Position numbers and translations under genes: made by a program. A DNA stretch of 64,000 bases from positions 1-64,000 of the forward strand of contig NZ_BBNN01000037.1 of the NCBI RefSeq assembly GCF_000829695.1, written 5' to 3'. This document shows positions 1-9,628 of the stretch, piece by piece. Below the pieces are notes generated by a model. The model saw nothing but the letters and a program-made list of their open reading frames with translations. It was not told the origin of the DNA and made no database searches. This stretch comes from Streptomyces sp. NBRC 110035 (GTDB taxonomy: Bacteria > Actinomycetota > Actinomycetes > Streptomycetales > Streptomycetaceae). The stretch's first letter is position 1. Each line of letters starts with the position of its first letter.

Positions 1-379
<379 letters not shown>

Positions 380-757
380 TGTTTTCCCGTGATCGGGAGA
401 GCACACACGAGAGCGGAACGGTCGGGCGGAATGGGCCCGGCCGTTCACAGCGTCCTCGCTGTGTTTGTTTCAAAGGAACCTCGTCCCGGCCGAACGGCCG
501 GAGACGGGGTATCAACATATCTGGCGTTGATTTTTGGCACGCTGTTGAGTTCTCAAGGAACGGACGCTTCCTTCGTACTCACCCTCTCGGGCTTTCCTCC
601 GGGCGCTTCCCTTCGGTGTCTCCAACACTACCAGTGTTTCTCCGGCCCCCTGACCACCGTCCTGCGAGCACGCAGAAGATGACCCCGGGATAGGATCTGC
701 AAGTTGGATTTACTGCGGGACAGTGACGTGAGATCACGTCGTTCGGCCCCAGGCAGG
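380..757 (-). ncRNA. rRNA operon leader (pre-16S spacer)
   Basis: Leader of the rRNA transcript between the putative start near 757 and mature 16S. It contains the Streptomyces rrn leader block (complement of about 515-575: GTTCCTTGAGAACTCAACAG, then GTGCCAAAAATC), known from other Streptomyces rRNA operons and thought to act in processing and antitermination. The open frames here are short and change with strand, so I read no protein. Additional rrn promoters may lie within this stretch, since Streptomyces rrn operons usually have several. Confidence 0.75.
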
Positions 758-763
758 TCCTCG

Positions 764-793
764 ACTGTACAGGGGGCCGCGCGGCGGGTGCAA
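764..793 (-). promoter_or_regulatory. putative rrn promoter
   Basis: On the minus strand TTGCAC (788-793) and TACAGT (764-769) are separated by 18 nt, a good match to the vegetative (HrdB) consensus, pointing at the 16S gene. It predicts a start near 757. It lies next to the dre-like site of the divergent crr gene. Confidence 0.55.
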
Positions 794-806
794 ATCAGCA
801 AGAAGA

Positions 807-822
807 TGTGGTCTAGACCTCT
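807..822 (+). promoter_or_regulatory. DasR-type operator (dre) upstream of crr
   Basis: The 16 bp read TGTGGTCTAGACCTCT and match the DasR consensus ASTGGTCTAGACCAST at 14 of 16 positions, including the whole palindromic core. DasR is the GntR-family GlcNAc regulator and is known to control pts genes in streptomycetes. The site lies ~115 bp before crr, and just beyond the -35 of the rrn promoter on the other strand. Confidence 0.75.
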
Positions 823-937
823 AATCGGGCCTCTCGCACGGAACCGGTACTACCGGTGACATACGCTGCATCACAGTGCGCCGTCCGAGACCGACAGTGA
901 CGGGCCCCTATGAATCTCCGCCCCTGGGAGGCTTCCC

Positions 938-1387
938 ATGACCACCGTGACGTCCCCGCTCGCAGGACGGGCGATCGGACTCGACTCCGTGCCCGATCCC
1001 GTCTTCTCCGGGGCCATGGTCGGCCCGGGTGTGGCGATCGACCCCGTACGGGAGCCGTCCACGGCTGTCTCACCCGTCGACGGTGTCGTCGTCTCTCTGC
1101 ACCCGCACGCGTTCGTCGTGGTCGACGAGAACGGGCACGGCGTGCTCACCCATCTCGGCATCGACACCGTGCAGCTCAACGGTGACGGCTTCGAACTGCT
1201 CGTCCACAAGGGCGACACCGTGACCCGCGGTCAGGGCATCGTGCGCTGGGACCCTGCCGCAGTCGAGGCCTCCGGTAAGTCCCCGGTGTGCCCGGTCGTG
1301 GCCCTGGACGCCATGGTGGAGGCCCTCTCCGAACTGCGCGACGACAGCGAGGTGAAGGCCGGCGAACGCCTCTTCCTCTGGAAGTAA
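938..1387 (+). CDS. crr: PTS glucose-type EIIA component
   Basis: Cytoplasmic EIIA of the phosphotransferase system (149 aa), taking phosphate from HPr and passing it to membrane EIIB/EIIC permeases. The whole chain is one EIIA-Glc fold. The two active-site histidines are visible as His57 (HPHAF) and His72 (LTHLGIDTVQL), the second being the phosphorylated one by family comparison. The start is fixed by GGGAGG just upstream of the ATG. It lies 76 nt before ptsI, so the two are probably co-transcribed, and a dre-like site upstream suggests DasR control. In Streptomyces this EIIA serves N-acetylglucosamine uptake; that role here is inferred. Confidence 0.95.
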   Translation: MTTVTSPLAGRAIGLDSVPDPVFSGAMVGPGVAIDPVREPSTAVSPVDGVVVSLHPHAFVVVDENGHGVLTHLGIDTVQLNGDGFELLVHKGDTVTRGQGIVRWDPAAVEASGKSPVCPVVALDAMVEALSELRDDSEVKAGERLFLWK

Positions 1388-1463
1388 CACCGATGCCGTC
1401 TCCCGACGGCCGGCAGGGCAACCCACACAGCGGCGGAAACGTCGCACTACCGGAGACAGTGAG

Positions 1464-3134
1464 ATGGAGACAACGCTGCAAGGCGTCGGCGTGAGCCATG
1501 GTGTGGCGATCGGCGAGGTTCGGCACATGGGAACGGCGGTGCTCGAGCCGCCGGCCAGGCAGATCCCGACTGAGGAGGCGGAGCGTGAGCAGGGGCGCGC
1601 CCGCAAGGCCGTGGAGGCGGTGGCGGCCGATCTGATGGCGCGCGGCAACCTCGCGGGCGGAGAAGCCCAGGCGGTGCTCGAGGCCCAGGCCATGATGGCC
1701 CAGGACCCCGAGCTGATGACGGACGTGGAACGTCGCATCGCCGAAGGCAGCACCGCCGAGCGTGCGGTGTACGACGCGTTCGCCGCCTACCGTGACCTGC
1801 TGGCCGCTGCCGGTGAGTATCTGGCGGGCCGTGTGGCCGACCTCGACGACGTGCGGAACCGCATCGTCGCCCGGCTGCTCGGCGTGCCGATGCCGGGTGT
1901 CCCGGACAGCGACAAGCCCTACGTTCTGGTGGCCCGTGACCTCGCGCCGGCGGACACGGCGCTGCTGGACCCGGCCCTGGTGCTCGGTTTCGTGACCGAG
2001 GAAGGGGGGCCCACCAGTCACAGCGCGATCCTGGCCCGGGCGCTCGGTGTGCCTGCCGTGGTGGCCCTGCCCGGTGCCGGTGAACTCCCCGAGGGGACGC
2101 TGATCGCCGTCGACGGCAGTACCGGTGAGATCTTCGTGAACCCGAGCGAGGAGAAGAAGGGGCAGCTCGAGGCCGCTGCGGCCGAGCGCCGGGCGGCGCT
2201 CGGCGCGTCGACCGGCCCCGGTGTGACCGCGGACGGTCACACGGTGCCGCTGCTGGCGAACATCGGCGGTCCGGCGGACGTGCCGGCCGCGGTCGAGGCG
2301 GGCGCGGAGGGTGTCGGTCTCTTCCGTACCGAGTTCCTCTTTCTGGACGACAGCAGGAACGCTCCCTCCGAGGAGAAGCAGGTCTCGGCCTACCGTCAGG
2401 TGCTCGAAGCGTTCCCCGAGGGCCGTGTGGTCGTGCGGGTGCTGGATGCGGGCGCGGACAAACCTCTGGACTTCCTCACCCCGTCGGACGAGCCCAACCC
2501 GGCACTGGGCGTACGCGGTCTGCGGTCGCTGCTCGACCACCCCGAGGTGCTGCGCACCCAGCTTTCGGCCCTGGTCAAGGCCTCGGAGGGGCTGCCCGTC
2601 CACCTTGAGGTGATGGCCCCGATGGTGGCGGACCGCGCGGACGCCAAGGCCTTCGCCGACGCGTGCCGTGAGGCGGGCCTGCACGCGAAGTTCGGCGCGA
2701 TGGTCGAGATTCCGTCGGCCGCGCTGCGGGCGCGCTCGATCCTGCGGGAGGTGGAGTTCCTGTCGCTGGGGACGAACGACCTCGCGCAGTACACGTTCGC
2801 CGCGGACCGTCAGGTGGGTGCGGTGTCCCGGCTGCAGGATCCGTGGCAGCCCGCGCTGCTCGACCTGATCGCGCTGTCGGCGGAGGCCGCGAAGGCCGAG
2901 GGCAAGAGCTGTGGTGTCTGCGGCGAGGCCGCGTCCGACCCGCTGCTCGCCTCGGTGCTGACCGGTCTGGGTGTCACCTCCCTCTCCATGGGGGCGGCGT
3001 CCATTCCCTATGTGCGGGCGGCGCTGGCGAAGTTCACTCTGGCGCAGTGCGAGCGGGCCGCGGCGGCGGCCCGTGCGACGGACAGCGCCGAGGAGGCCCG
3101 TAGAGCTGCTCAGGCCGTACTGTCGGGCGAGTAG
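1464..3134 (+). CDS. ptsI: PTS enzyme I (phosphoenolpyruvate-protein phosphotransferase)
   Basis: First enzyme of the PTS: transfers phosphate from phosphoenolpyruvate to HPr. 556 aa, the usual length. The order is an N-terminal HPr-binding region, the phosphohistidine domain with GGPTSHSAILAR (catalytic His186), and a C-terminal PEP-binding TIM barrel carrying the EFLSLGTNDLAQYTFAADR signature near 430 and a Cys-containing CGE motif near 475. GGAG precedes the ATG by 8 nt. It follows crr and ends before a hairpin terminator. HPr (ptsH) and the permeases are not in this window. Confidence 0.96.
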   Translation: METTLQGVGVSHGVAIGEVRHMGTAVLEPPARQIPTEEAEREQGRARKAVEAVAADLMARGNLAGGEAQAVLEAQAMMAQDPELMTDVERRIAEGSTAERAVYDAFAAYRDLLAAAGEYLAGRVADLDDVRNRIVARLLGVPMPGVPDSDKPYVLVARDLAPADTALLDPALVLGFVTEEGGPTSHSAILARALGVPAVVALPGAGELPEGTLIAVDGSTGEIFVNPSEEKKGQLEAAAAERRAALGASTGPGVTADGHTVPLLANIGGPADVPAAVEAGAEGVGLFRTEFLFLDDSRNAPSEEKQVSAYRQVLEAFPEGRVVVRVLDAGADKPLDFLTPSDEPNPALGVRGLRSLLDHPEVLRTQLSALVKASEGLPVHLEVMAPMVADRADAKAFADACREAGLHAKFGAMVEIPSAALRARSILREVEFLSLGTNDLAQYTFAADRQVGAVSRLQDPWQPALLDLIALSAEAAKAEGKSCGVCGEAASDPLLASVLTGLGVTSLSMGAASIPYVRAALAKFTLAQCERAAAAARATDSAEEARRAAQAVLSGE

Positions 3135-3186
3135 CGGGCAAGCAGGATGCGTCGGGCGGACCGACGACCGCCGCTGCTGTTCCCGG

Positions 3187-3214
3187 AGGGGCGCTCCGCT
3201 CAAGGGGCGCCCCT
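3187..3214 (+). terminator. hairpin terminator after ptsI
   Basis: AGGGGCGC (3187-3194) and GCGCCCCT (3207-3214) form an 8-bp stem followed by TTCC. It lies 52 nt past the ptsI stop and just before the convergent gene's stop, so it may serve both directions. Confidence 0.5.
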
Positions 3215-3249
3215 TTCCGTGGCCCCGCCACCCGCTACCCGCTCAGGGT

Positions 3250-4137
3250 TCAGTGGCGGTGGCTCGGAGGCGGGCCTTCCCCGAGGTCGGGTGGCTCGCA
3301 GTAGTCGACGTTGGACTCCGGCGAGATGAGGTCTCCCGATTCGACGTCGGTGCAGTAGGCGTCGAACACCTCGCCCGCGGTGAGGGGTTCGAGACCCTGG
3401 ACGCGCAACCGCCAGCCGTGAACGCGGTCGGGGGCGCCCGGGGCGGTGGTCCGCATGACGAGCCCGCCCGGGCTGTCGGTGGCAAGGCCGACGGCCAGCA
3501 CCGTGGTGAATTCGAGGATCTCGGCGTCGTCCAGTTCGAGATGCCCGCCGTTGTCGTCGGCGTGGAGGACTGCGACCAGGGTCTCGGGGGGTCCGGCGAC
3601 GCTGCAGACGAGGTGCCGACTTCCAGGACCTGCCGTTTCGAGGATGCGGACGACCAGCTGGGAGGCGCGGGCGAAGGCCTCGCCTCCCAGGTCCTCTCCG
3701 CACGTGGGGCAGGCGCCGAGACGGGCGAGCAGCATGGCCGCGTACTCCCAGGTCGCCTGGCGGACGCCCTCGTCGACGAGGGCGGGCAGGAGGTCGGTCA
3801 GGGGCTGTCCCTCGTAGGAGACGGTGGGGCCGGTGGCCGCCAGTTCGGCCGTGAAGCGGGTGCGGCTGGCGTGGCTGTCCGGGTCGAGGCCGCGTTGTGC
3901 GCAGAACTCCGCGTACTCCTCGGGGTCGAAGAGGGCCAGTGTGGTGTGGCTGCCCTGCAGGGCACGGGACCTGAGGAGGGCCTCCATGTGCTCGAGATAC
4001 GTACGGTGGTCGTCGAAGGTGAAGCTCCGGTAGTGCCGCATGGCGCGGAAGTCGTGTTCGTCGGTGAGCAGCCCGATGGTGCCCGCGATTTCGCGGCGCA
4101 GGACGCGTCGCATGGTTCGGTGGTCGGCGTACGTCAT
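3250..4137 (-). CDS. conserved hypothetical protein
   Basis: A 295-aa soluble protein I cannot assign to a family. The ATG at 4137 is preceded four bases upstream by GGGGGAG, so I prefer it to the longer frame opening at 4161. The N-terminal half is helical (RRVLRREIAGTIGLL); a CPTCGED pair lies near 145, possibly half of a metal site; the C-terminal half is acidic and ends in SHRH. No membrane segment or signal peptide. It is convergent with ptsI and lies ahead of the acetoacetyl-CoA synthetase on the same strand with a small gap. Base composition matches its neighbours. Function unknown. Confidence 0.75.
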   Translation of the reverse strand: MTYADHRTMRRVLRREIAGTIGLLTDEHDFRAMRHYRSFTFDDHRTYLEHMEALLRSRALQGSHTTLALFDPEEYAEFCAQRGLDPDSHASRTRFTAELAATGPTVSYEGQPLTDLLPALVDEGVRQATWEYAAMLLARLGACPTCGEDLGGEAFARASQLVVRILETAGPGSRHLVCSVAGPPETLVAVLHADDNGGHLELDDAEILEFTTVLAVGLATDSPGGLVMRTTAPGAPDRVHGWRLRVQGLEPLTAGEVFDAYCTDVESGDLISPESNVDYCEPPDLGEGPPPSHRH

Positions 4138-4224
4138 GTCTCCCCCTGCACGGTCGATCAATGCTCACTCACAGTAATCGGGGGTACTGACAACGGCGTC
4201 GGGGACCCGGCGGCCGGGGTGGGT

Positions 4225-6192
4225 TCAGGCTCGTTCGCGGGCCAGGTCCTCGTAGAAGGTGAGCAGATCCAGATTGTCGACGGAGCCGGCGTTGACCGCC
4301 TTCTCCAGCGGGGTGCCCTGGAGAAGGCGTTTGACCGGGACCTCGATGCGTTTGCCCGTCAGGGTGTGCGGGACGCCGGGCACCTCGATGATCTCGTCGG
4401 GGACGTGGCGTGGGGACAGCTCCTCACGGATGGTTTGCCGGATGCGGCCCGCCAGGTCCTCGTCAAGTACGGCTCCCGGTGCCAGGTGGACGAACAGGGG
4501 CATCCAGTAGCCGCCGTCGGGCTGTTCGATGCCGATGACGAGGGATTCCTTGATCTCGGGAAGGCGCTCGACGGCCTCGTAGATGTCCGCCGACCCCATG
4601 CGGACGCCCTGGCGGTTGAGCGTGGAATCGGAGCGGCCGTGAATGACGACGGACCCCCGGGAGGTGAGGGTGGTCCAGTCGCCGTGGCGCCAGACGCCGG
4701 GGTAGGTGTCGAAGTAGCTGTCGTGGTAGCGGCTGCCGTCGGGGTCGTTCCAGAAGCGGATCGGCATGGACGGCATCGGGTTGGTGACAACGAGCTCGCC
4801 GACCTCGTCGGTCAGGGACCTGCCGCCCGGGTCCCAGGACTGCAGGTCGGTGCCGAGACAGGGTGCCTGCAGCTCGCCGACATGGACGGGAAGGGTGGGT
4901 ACGGCACCGGCGAAGCAGGAGCACACGTCCGTACCACCGCTGACGGAGGCGATCCACAGGTCGTCACGCACCTCGTCGTGCAGCCAGCGGAAACCGTCGG
5001 GCGGCAGGGGGGAGCCGGTGGTGGCGACGCACTGCACCGCTGAGAGGTCGAAGTCGCGCGAGGGGTGCACGCCCGCCTTGCGGCAGGCCATGACGTATGC
5101 GGCGGAGGTGCCGTAGAGGGTGGCGCCGGTGCGTTCGGCGATCCGCCACTGGGCACCCGTGTCCGGGTAGCCGGGGCTGCCGTCGTACAGGACGACCGTC
5201 GTTCCGGTGAGCAGGCCGGAGACGAGGAAGTTCCACATCATCCAGCCGGTCGACGTGTACCAGAAGAAGCGGTCCTCGGGGCCCAGGTCGCAGTGGAGTC
5301 CGAGCTGCTTGAGGTGTTCGACCAGGATGCCGCCCTGGGACTGGACGATCGCCTTCGGCAGCCCGGTGGTGCCGGAGGAGTAGAGCACCCAGAGGGGGTG
5401 CTCGAAGGGCACCTGCTCGAAGACCGGTTCGGTGTCCGCGGAGGTCAGGGCCTGCCAGTCGAGTGTGCCGTCGGGGGCGTCCGTGCCGAGCAGGGGGATG
5501 TGCACGACGGCGCGCAGGGTGGGCAGTTCTCGGCGCAGTTCGGCGACGACGTCCCGGCGGTCGTGCTCCTTGCCCCCGTAGCGGTAGCCGTCGACGGTGA
5601 ACAGGACGACCGGCTCGACCTGCTGGAAGCGGTCGAGCACGCTGCGGGCGCCGAAGTCGGGCGCACAGGAGGTCCACACGCCGCCCACGGCCGCGGTGGC
5701 CAGGAAGGCGACTACGGCCTGCGGGATGTTGGGCAGGTAGCCGCTGACGCGGTCGCCGGGACGTACGCCGAGGGCGCGCAGTCGGGCGGCGAGGGAGCCG
5801 ACCTGGCGGCGCAGTTCGGTCCAGGTGACAGGTTTCGGGTCGTGGGTCTCGTCGACGTGGAGGAGCGCCGGCTCCTCTGCGCGGGCCGCGGCCGCGCGGA
5901 GGGCGTGTTCGGCGTAGTTGAGGGTGGCACCGGGGAACCACTGGGCGCCGGGCATCGAGCGGTCGCCCAGCACGCGCGTGTAGGGGGTCGAGAAGCGGAC
6001 GTCGAACCACTCCGTGACGGCCTTCCAGAAGGTTTCCGGCTCGTCCACGGACCAGCGGTGCAGTTCCGCGTAGCCGCCCTCGGCGGGCGCGCCGTGGTGC
6101 TCGGCCGCCCATGTGTGGAACCGGGTGATCCGGGCACGGGCGATGCGTTCCGGATCTGGCTGCCAGAGCGGCTGGGGGTTCACGGTCGACAT
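4225..6192 (-). CDS. acetoacetyl-CoA synthetase (acetoacetate-CoA ligase)
   Basis: Adenylate-forming enzyme that activates acetoacetate to acetoacetyl-CoA, feeding poly-hydroxybutyrate, leucine or ketone-body metabolism. 655 aa, the normal length. An ACS-type N-terminal cap (FHTWAAEHHG, WSVDEPETFW) is followed by the AMP-binding P-loop SSGTTGLPK at 272-280, the TSTGWMMWN motif, and the C-terminal domain with RQGVRMGSADIYE and the acylation lysine motif TLTGKRIEVPVKR. The frame is open 167 codons further upstream, but that part is proline/arginine junk; the ATG at 6192 has GGGAG upstream. It is divergent from the GH31 gene. Confidence 0.93.
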   Translation of the reverse strand: MSTVNPQPLWQPDPERIARARITRFHTWAAEHHGAPAEGGYAELHRWSVDEPETFWKAVTEWFDVRFSTPYTRVLGDRSMPGAQWFPGATLNYAEHALRAAAARAEEPALLHVDETHDPKPVTWTELRRQVGSLAARLRALGVRPGDRVSGYLPNIPQAVVAFLATAAVGGVWTSCAPDFGARSVLDRFQQVEPVVLFTVDGYRYGGKEHDRRDVVAELRRELPTLRAVVHIPLLGTDAPDGTLDWQALTSADTEPVFEQVPFEHPLWVLYSSGTTGLPKAIVQSQGGILVEHLKQLGLHCDLGPEDRFFWYTSTGWMMWNFLVSGLLTGTTVVLYDGSPGYPDTGAQWRIAERTGATLYGTSAAYVMACRKAGVHPSRDFDLSAVQCVATTGSPLPPDGFRWLHDEVRDDLWIASVSGGTDVCSCFAGAVPTLPVHVGELQAPCLGTDLQSWDPGGRSLTDEVGELVVTNPMPSMPIRFWNDPDGSRYHDSYFDTYPGVWRHGDWTTLTSRGSVVIHGRSDSTLNRQGVRMGSADIYEAVERLPEIKESLVIGIEQPDGGYWMPLFVHLAPGAVLDEDLAGRIRQTIREELSPRHVPDEIIEVPGVPHTLTGKRIEVPVKRLLQGTPLEKAVNAGSVDNLDLLTFYEDLARERA

Positions 6193-6404
6193 GGGCGGCT
6201 CCCGGACTGTGCGCGTCGTGTGCGTCCCGCGCGCACGGGCTGGGGTGTGCGCGTGACGCGGCTGACAGGGACGATGCCACGTGATCGTCTTCCGTACCAG
6301 AGGACGGCCCACACGGTCCCGGTCGTGAAGATGTGGTCCGATCATGGGTGAACGGCAGTTGAACGACACTCCCGCGAGGTGCCGGCAGTGGCAGGGTGAG
6401 CACC

Positions 6405-8771
6405 ATGGACGGTCGTGACCTGGTGCGTTCGGTGAAATCGGTGGGCTCGGTGGGGACGGCGCAGGGTTTGCGTACCGTACGGGCAGCGTGGCGCAGGCGG
6501 CGGGCCGATGCCACCGGGCTGCCGCCCCGCGGTGCGGAGCGCGCGCGTGTTCCCGGGCCGGTGCGGGAGGTGGAGCCCGGGCCCGGAGGGGGTGTCGTCC
6601 GGTTCGGCCGTGCCGAGCTGCGGATCCGGGTCGCCGTGAACGGGGCCGTCTTCTGGGGCTGGGACGGGGCGGCTCCGGAGCCGTCGTACGCACTGGCCGG
6701 GCGCTGTCCCGAACCGGATCCGCGAGCGGTGCTGGAGCCGGACACCGACGGCGGCTGGCGGGTGGTCGCCGAGCGGGTGACGGTCGCCGTCTCGAGGCAC
6801 GGCGCGGTGGAGGTACTCACTCCGGGAGGCGTGGTGCTGCGTCGGGAGCTGCCACCGCGGTGGTGGGAGCCGGTGGCAGGAGGCCCGCCACGCTGGATGC
6901 AGCGGTCCGAGGTACGTGCCGACGCACGGTTCTTCGGGCTCGGTGGGCGGGCCTCGGGGCCGTGGCTGCGGGACGGTACCTACCGGCTGTGGAACACGGG
7001 TCCCGGTCTCGGTTTCGGGCCTGGCGACGCTCCGCCGCCCGTCACGATGCCGGTGCAGCTGGTGGTGGCCGACGCGGGCACGCATCTCGCGTTCCACGAC
7101 AGTTCGTGGGACGGCACCGTCACGTTGCGGGAGGGAGAGGAGGGCTCCGGTTCCGGGCACGACCGGGCGGGGACCAGCGAGCTGCGGATGGACGGAGGGC
7201 CGCTGCGCTGCTGGGTGGTGGTGGGCACTCCCGCGCGGGTGCTGCTCGCCTGGGCGTCACTGACCGGTGCTCCCGCGCTGCCGCCCGCGTGGGCCCTCGG
7301 ACATCATCACGCGCGGTGGGGCGACGACGGTGAGCAGGAGGTGCGGCGGACCGTCGCCGGCCACCAGGAGCACGGGCTGCCGCTCGACGCCGTCCACCTC
7401 GGCAGCGGCCACCACGACGCCCACCAGGGGTTCACCGTGGACCAGGAGCGGTTTCCCAAGCTGTCGGCGCTGGCCGACGAGCTGCGGCGGGACGGGATCC
7501 GGCTGGTGTCGGTCGTCGGCCCTGCGGTCCCTGCCGGGGACGGCCGTGCCGTGTACGACGCGGGGGCGGCCCGGGACGCGTTCGTGCGCGACGCGTCGGG
7601 AGACGTCGTCCAGGGTGTGTCCCGGCCCGGGGACGTGGTCTTCCCCGACTTCACCCACCCGCGCGTGCGCGCGTGGTGGGGCGATCTGTACGCGGAGCGG
7701 CTGGAGCAGGGGTTCGCGGGCTTCTGGCACGACATGAACGAGCCGATGTCGTTCACCGCGTTCGGGGAGCCGACGCTCCCCCGCTCGGCCCGTCACGCCC
7801 TGGACGGACGGGACGGTGATCACCGCGAGGCGCACAACGTGTACGCACTGTGCATGGCCAGGGCGGCTCACGAGGGCCTGCGGGCGCTGCTGCCCGAGGA
7901 GCGGCCGTTCCTGTTCTCGCGCTCGGGCTGGGCCGGCATGCAGCGCTACGGCGGGATCCTGTCGGGGGAAGTGGCCACGGGCTGGCCCGGTCTGCGGGCC
8001 TCGCTGGCCCTGGTGCTGGGGCTCGGGCTGTGCGGGGTCCCTTACACGGGGCCGGACGTCGGCGGCACCGGCGGACATCCGTCTCCCGAGCTGTATCTGC
8101 GGTGGCTCCAGCTGGGCGCCCATCTGCCGCTGTTCCGCACCCGCGCGGGGACGGGTACAGGACACAGGGAGCCGTGGGAGTCCGGTACCGAGGTGCTGGC
8201 GCACGCGCGCGCGGTCCTCGTCGAGCGCCGGCGGCTGCAACCGTACTTCGTGACTCTGGCGCATCTGGCCCGGCGTACCGGGGCTCCCTATGTGCGGCCG
8301 CTGTGGTGGTCGGCGCCGGAGGACCGGGGGCTGCGCGACTGCGAGGACGCCTTCCTGCTGGGCGACAGCCTGCTGGTGGCACCGGTGCTGGATCCGGGTG
8401 TGGAGCGGCGTACGGTACGGCTGCCCGGCGGGCGCTGGTACGAGACGGCGACGGGCCGGGCGTTCGACGGGCCTGCTCAGGTGGTGGTCGATGCGCCCCT
8501 GGACCGCGCTCCGGTGTTCGCCCGCGCGGGCTCCGTCATTCCCGTGTGCGGGGAGGACGGGGGGCTGGAACTGGAGGTGTGGGCGCCCGTCAGGGGGCGG
8601 ACCGGCGGCGGGACGGTCGTCGCGGACGCCGGCGACGGCTGGGAGGAGCCGGACCTCGAGCGGTACACCGCCCGCCGGGCGGGCTCCCGGATCGTGGTCG
8701 AGCGGGAGAGCGAGAACGGCACCGGCCGCTTCCCCCACCCGGTGCGCGTCCGTGGGCTGGGGCCCGACTGA
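6405..8771 (+). CDS. GH31-family glycoside hydrolase (alpha-glucosidase-like)
   Basis: 788-aa cytosolic-looking protein without a signal peptide. A beta-rich N-terminal domain is followed by a GH31 barrel with GFWHDMNEP (nucleophile Asp443), then RSGWAGMQRY, and C-terminal beta domains. Two canonical features differ: the acid/base Asp expected in the W-x-GD motif is Glu522 (LSGEVATGW), and the substrate-binding Asp pair usually found before RDFTWD is replaced by HLGSGHHDAHQGFT. It may therefore act on unusual substrates or have changed activity. The start is uncertain: GTG 6396 is also possible. It is divergent from acetoacetyl-CoA synthetase and convergent with the Nudix gene. Confidence 0.85.
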   Translation: MDGRDLVRSVKSVGSVGTAQGLRTVRAAWRRRRADATGLPPRGAERARVPGPVREVEPGPGGGVVRFGRAELRIRVAVNGAVFWGWDGAAPEPSYALAGRCPEPDPRAVLEPDTDGGWRVVAERVTVAVSRHGAVEVLTPGGVVLRRELPPRWWEPVAGGPPRWMQRSEVRADARFFGLGGRASGPWLRDGTYRLWNTGPGLGFGPGDAPPPVTMPVQLVVADAGTHLAFHDSSWDGTVTLREGEEGSGSGHDRAGTSELRMDGGPLRCWVVVGTPARVLLAWASLTGAPALPPAWALGHHHARWGDDGEQEVRRTVAGHQEHGLPLDAVHLGSGHHDAHQGFTVDQERFPKLSALADELRRDGIRLVSVVGPAVPAGDGRAVYDAGAARDAFVRDASGDVVQGVSRPGDVVFPDFTHPRVRAWWGDLYAERLEQGFAGFWHDMNEPMSFTAFGEPTLPRSARHALDGRDGDHREAHNVYALCMARAAHEGLRALLPEERPFLFSRSGWAGMQRYGGILSGEVATGWPGLRASLALVLGLGLCGVPYTGPDVGGTGGHPSPELYLRWLQLGAHLPLFRTRAGTGTGHREPWESGTEVLAHARAVLVERRRLQPYFVTLAHLARRTGAPYVRPLWWSAPEDRGLRDCEDAFLLGDSLLVAPVLDPGVERRTVRLPGGRWYETATGRAFDGPAQVVVDAPLDRAPVFARAGSVIPVCGEDGGLELEVWAPVRGRTGGGTVVADAGDGWEEPDLERYTARRAGSRIVVERESENGTGRFPHPVRVRGLGPD

Positions 8772-8838
8772 TCGGGGCGGGGCACGGCCCGCCTCCCGGC
8801 CGGGCCTGCGGACGGCGGGACCGAGGCGCGGCGTCGCG

Positions 8839-9375
8839 TCAGATGTACCGTCCCTCGAACCAGGCCCGCACGGCACGCGTGTGCAGCGGGAAGGCGAGTT
8901 CCTCCGCGCGCCGCAGCAGGCGCCGGCCCTCCGTCTCGTCCGTGGCGTCCGGCGGCGGCAGCCCTTCCGCGGGACGTTCCGGGAGCAGCCCGAACAGCAG
9001 CAGGTGTCCGTCGGGCGAGCTCATGGCGTCGGCAAGTCGTACCTCCCGGCTCGCCACGTCGATGCCGGTCTCCTCCCGGAGTTCGCGGACGACGGCCTGG
9101 CGCCAGTCCTCCCGGTCGTCGATGTAACCGCCGGGCAGGGCCGTGCCTCCGCGCGCGGGGGCGATGGTCCGGGTGACGACGACGAGGGCGGTGCCCTTCG
9201 GGTCGTACACGGGCTGGAGGGCGACCGCGACCGGCAGCGGGTTGCGATAGGTGGCGGTGCCGCATGCCGGGCAGGTGCGGGGCCAGCCCGAGACGCCCTC
9301 GCCGAAGGGCGTGCCGCAGCTCGAGCAGTGGGAGTCCGGCACGGGATCAGGGCCGGGGGTCTGGGTTCTGGGCAC
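8839..9375 (-). CDS. Nudix hydrolase with N-terminal zinc ribbon
   Basis: 178-aa hydrolase of the Nudix superfamily, cleaving a nucleoside diphosphate linked to another group; the substrate is not evident. An N-terminal zinc ribbon (Cys17, Cys20, Cys35, Cys38) precedes the complete Nudix box at 82-104 (GGYIDDRED...RELREETGI), with all metal-binding glutamates present. Zinc-ribbon Nudix proteins of this shape include NADH pyrophosphatase-like enzymes, but the SQPWPFPQS motif of NudC is absent. The start ATG lies at the end of a non-coding stretch. The gene is convergent with the GH31 gene with a 67-nt gap. Confidence 0.9.
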   Translation of the reverse strand: MPRTQTPGPDPVPDSHCSSCGTPFGEGVSGWPRTCPACGTATYRNPLPVAVALQPVYDPKGTALVVVTRTIAPARGGTALPGGYIDDREDWRQAVVRELREETGIDVASREVRLADAMSSPDGHLLLFGLLPERPAEGLPPPDATDETEGRRLLRRAEELAFPLHTRAVRAWFEGRYI

Positions 9376-9628
9376 GCGCGGACTGTAGCCGATCGGGGCG
9401 GAGGCGTCTCCGGGGAGTGTCCGGGGGCTGTTCAGCGGTGGCCGGTGAGCGGCCCCCGGGACACCGGAGAGCGGCGGAGAGTCGTGTCATGTCTTCTGCG
9501 TCCATCAGGCTGCGGGGTCTGCGGGGAAGCGTCCTGCCCTTGCCCGCTCGGTCATGGCACGCTCCTGACGACCCGTCGGGAGTTCTGGTCGGGGTGCCGG
9601 TGTCAAAGCTGTGCCCCGTGGAGGTGCT

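Noticed and set aside
1176..3203. 675-aa minus-strand frame over ptsI
   Set aside because: Shadow of a gene with complete enzyme I motifs; the translation is His/Arg/Gln noise.
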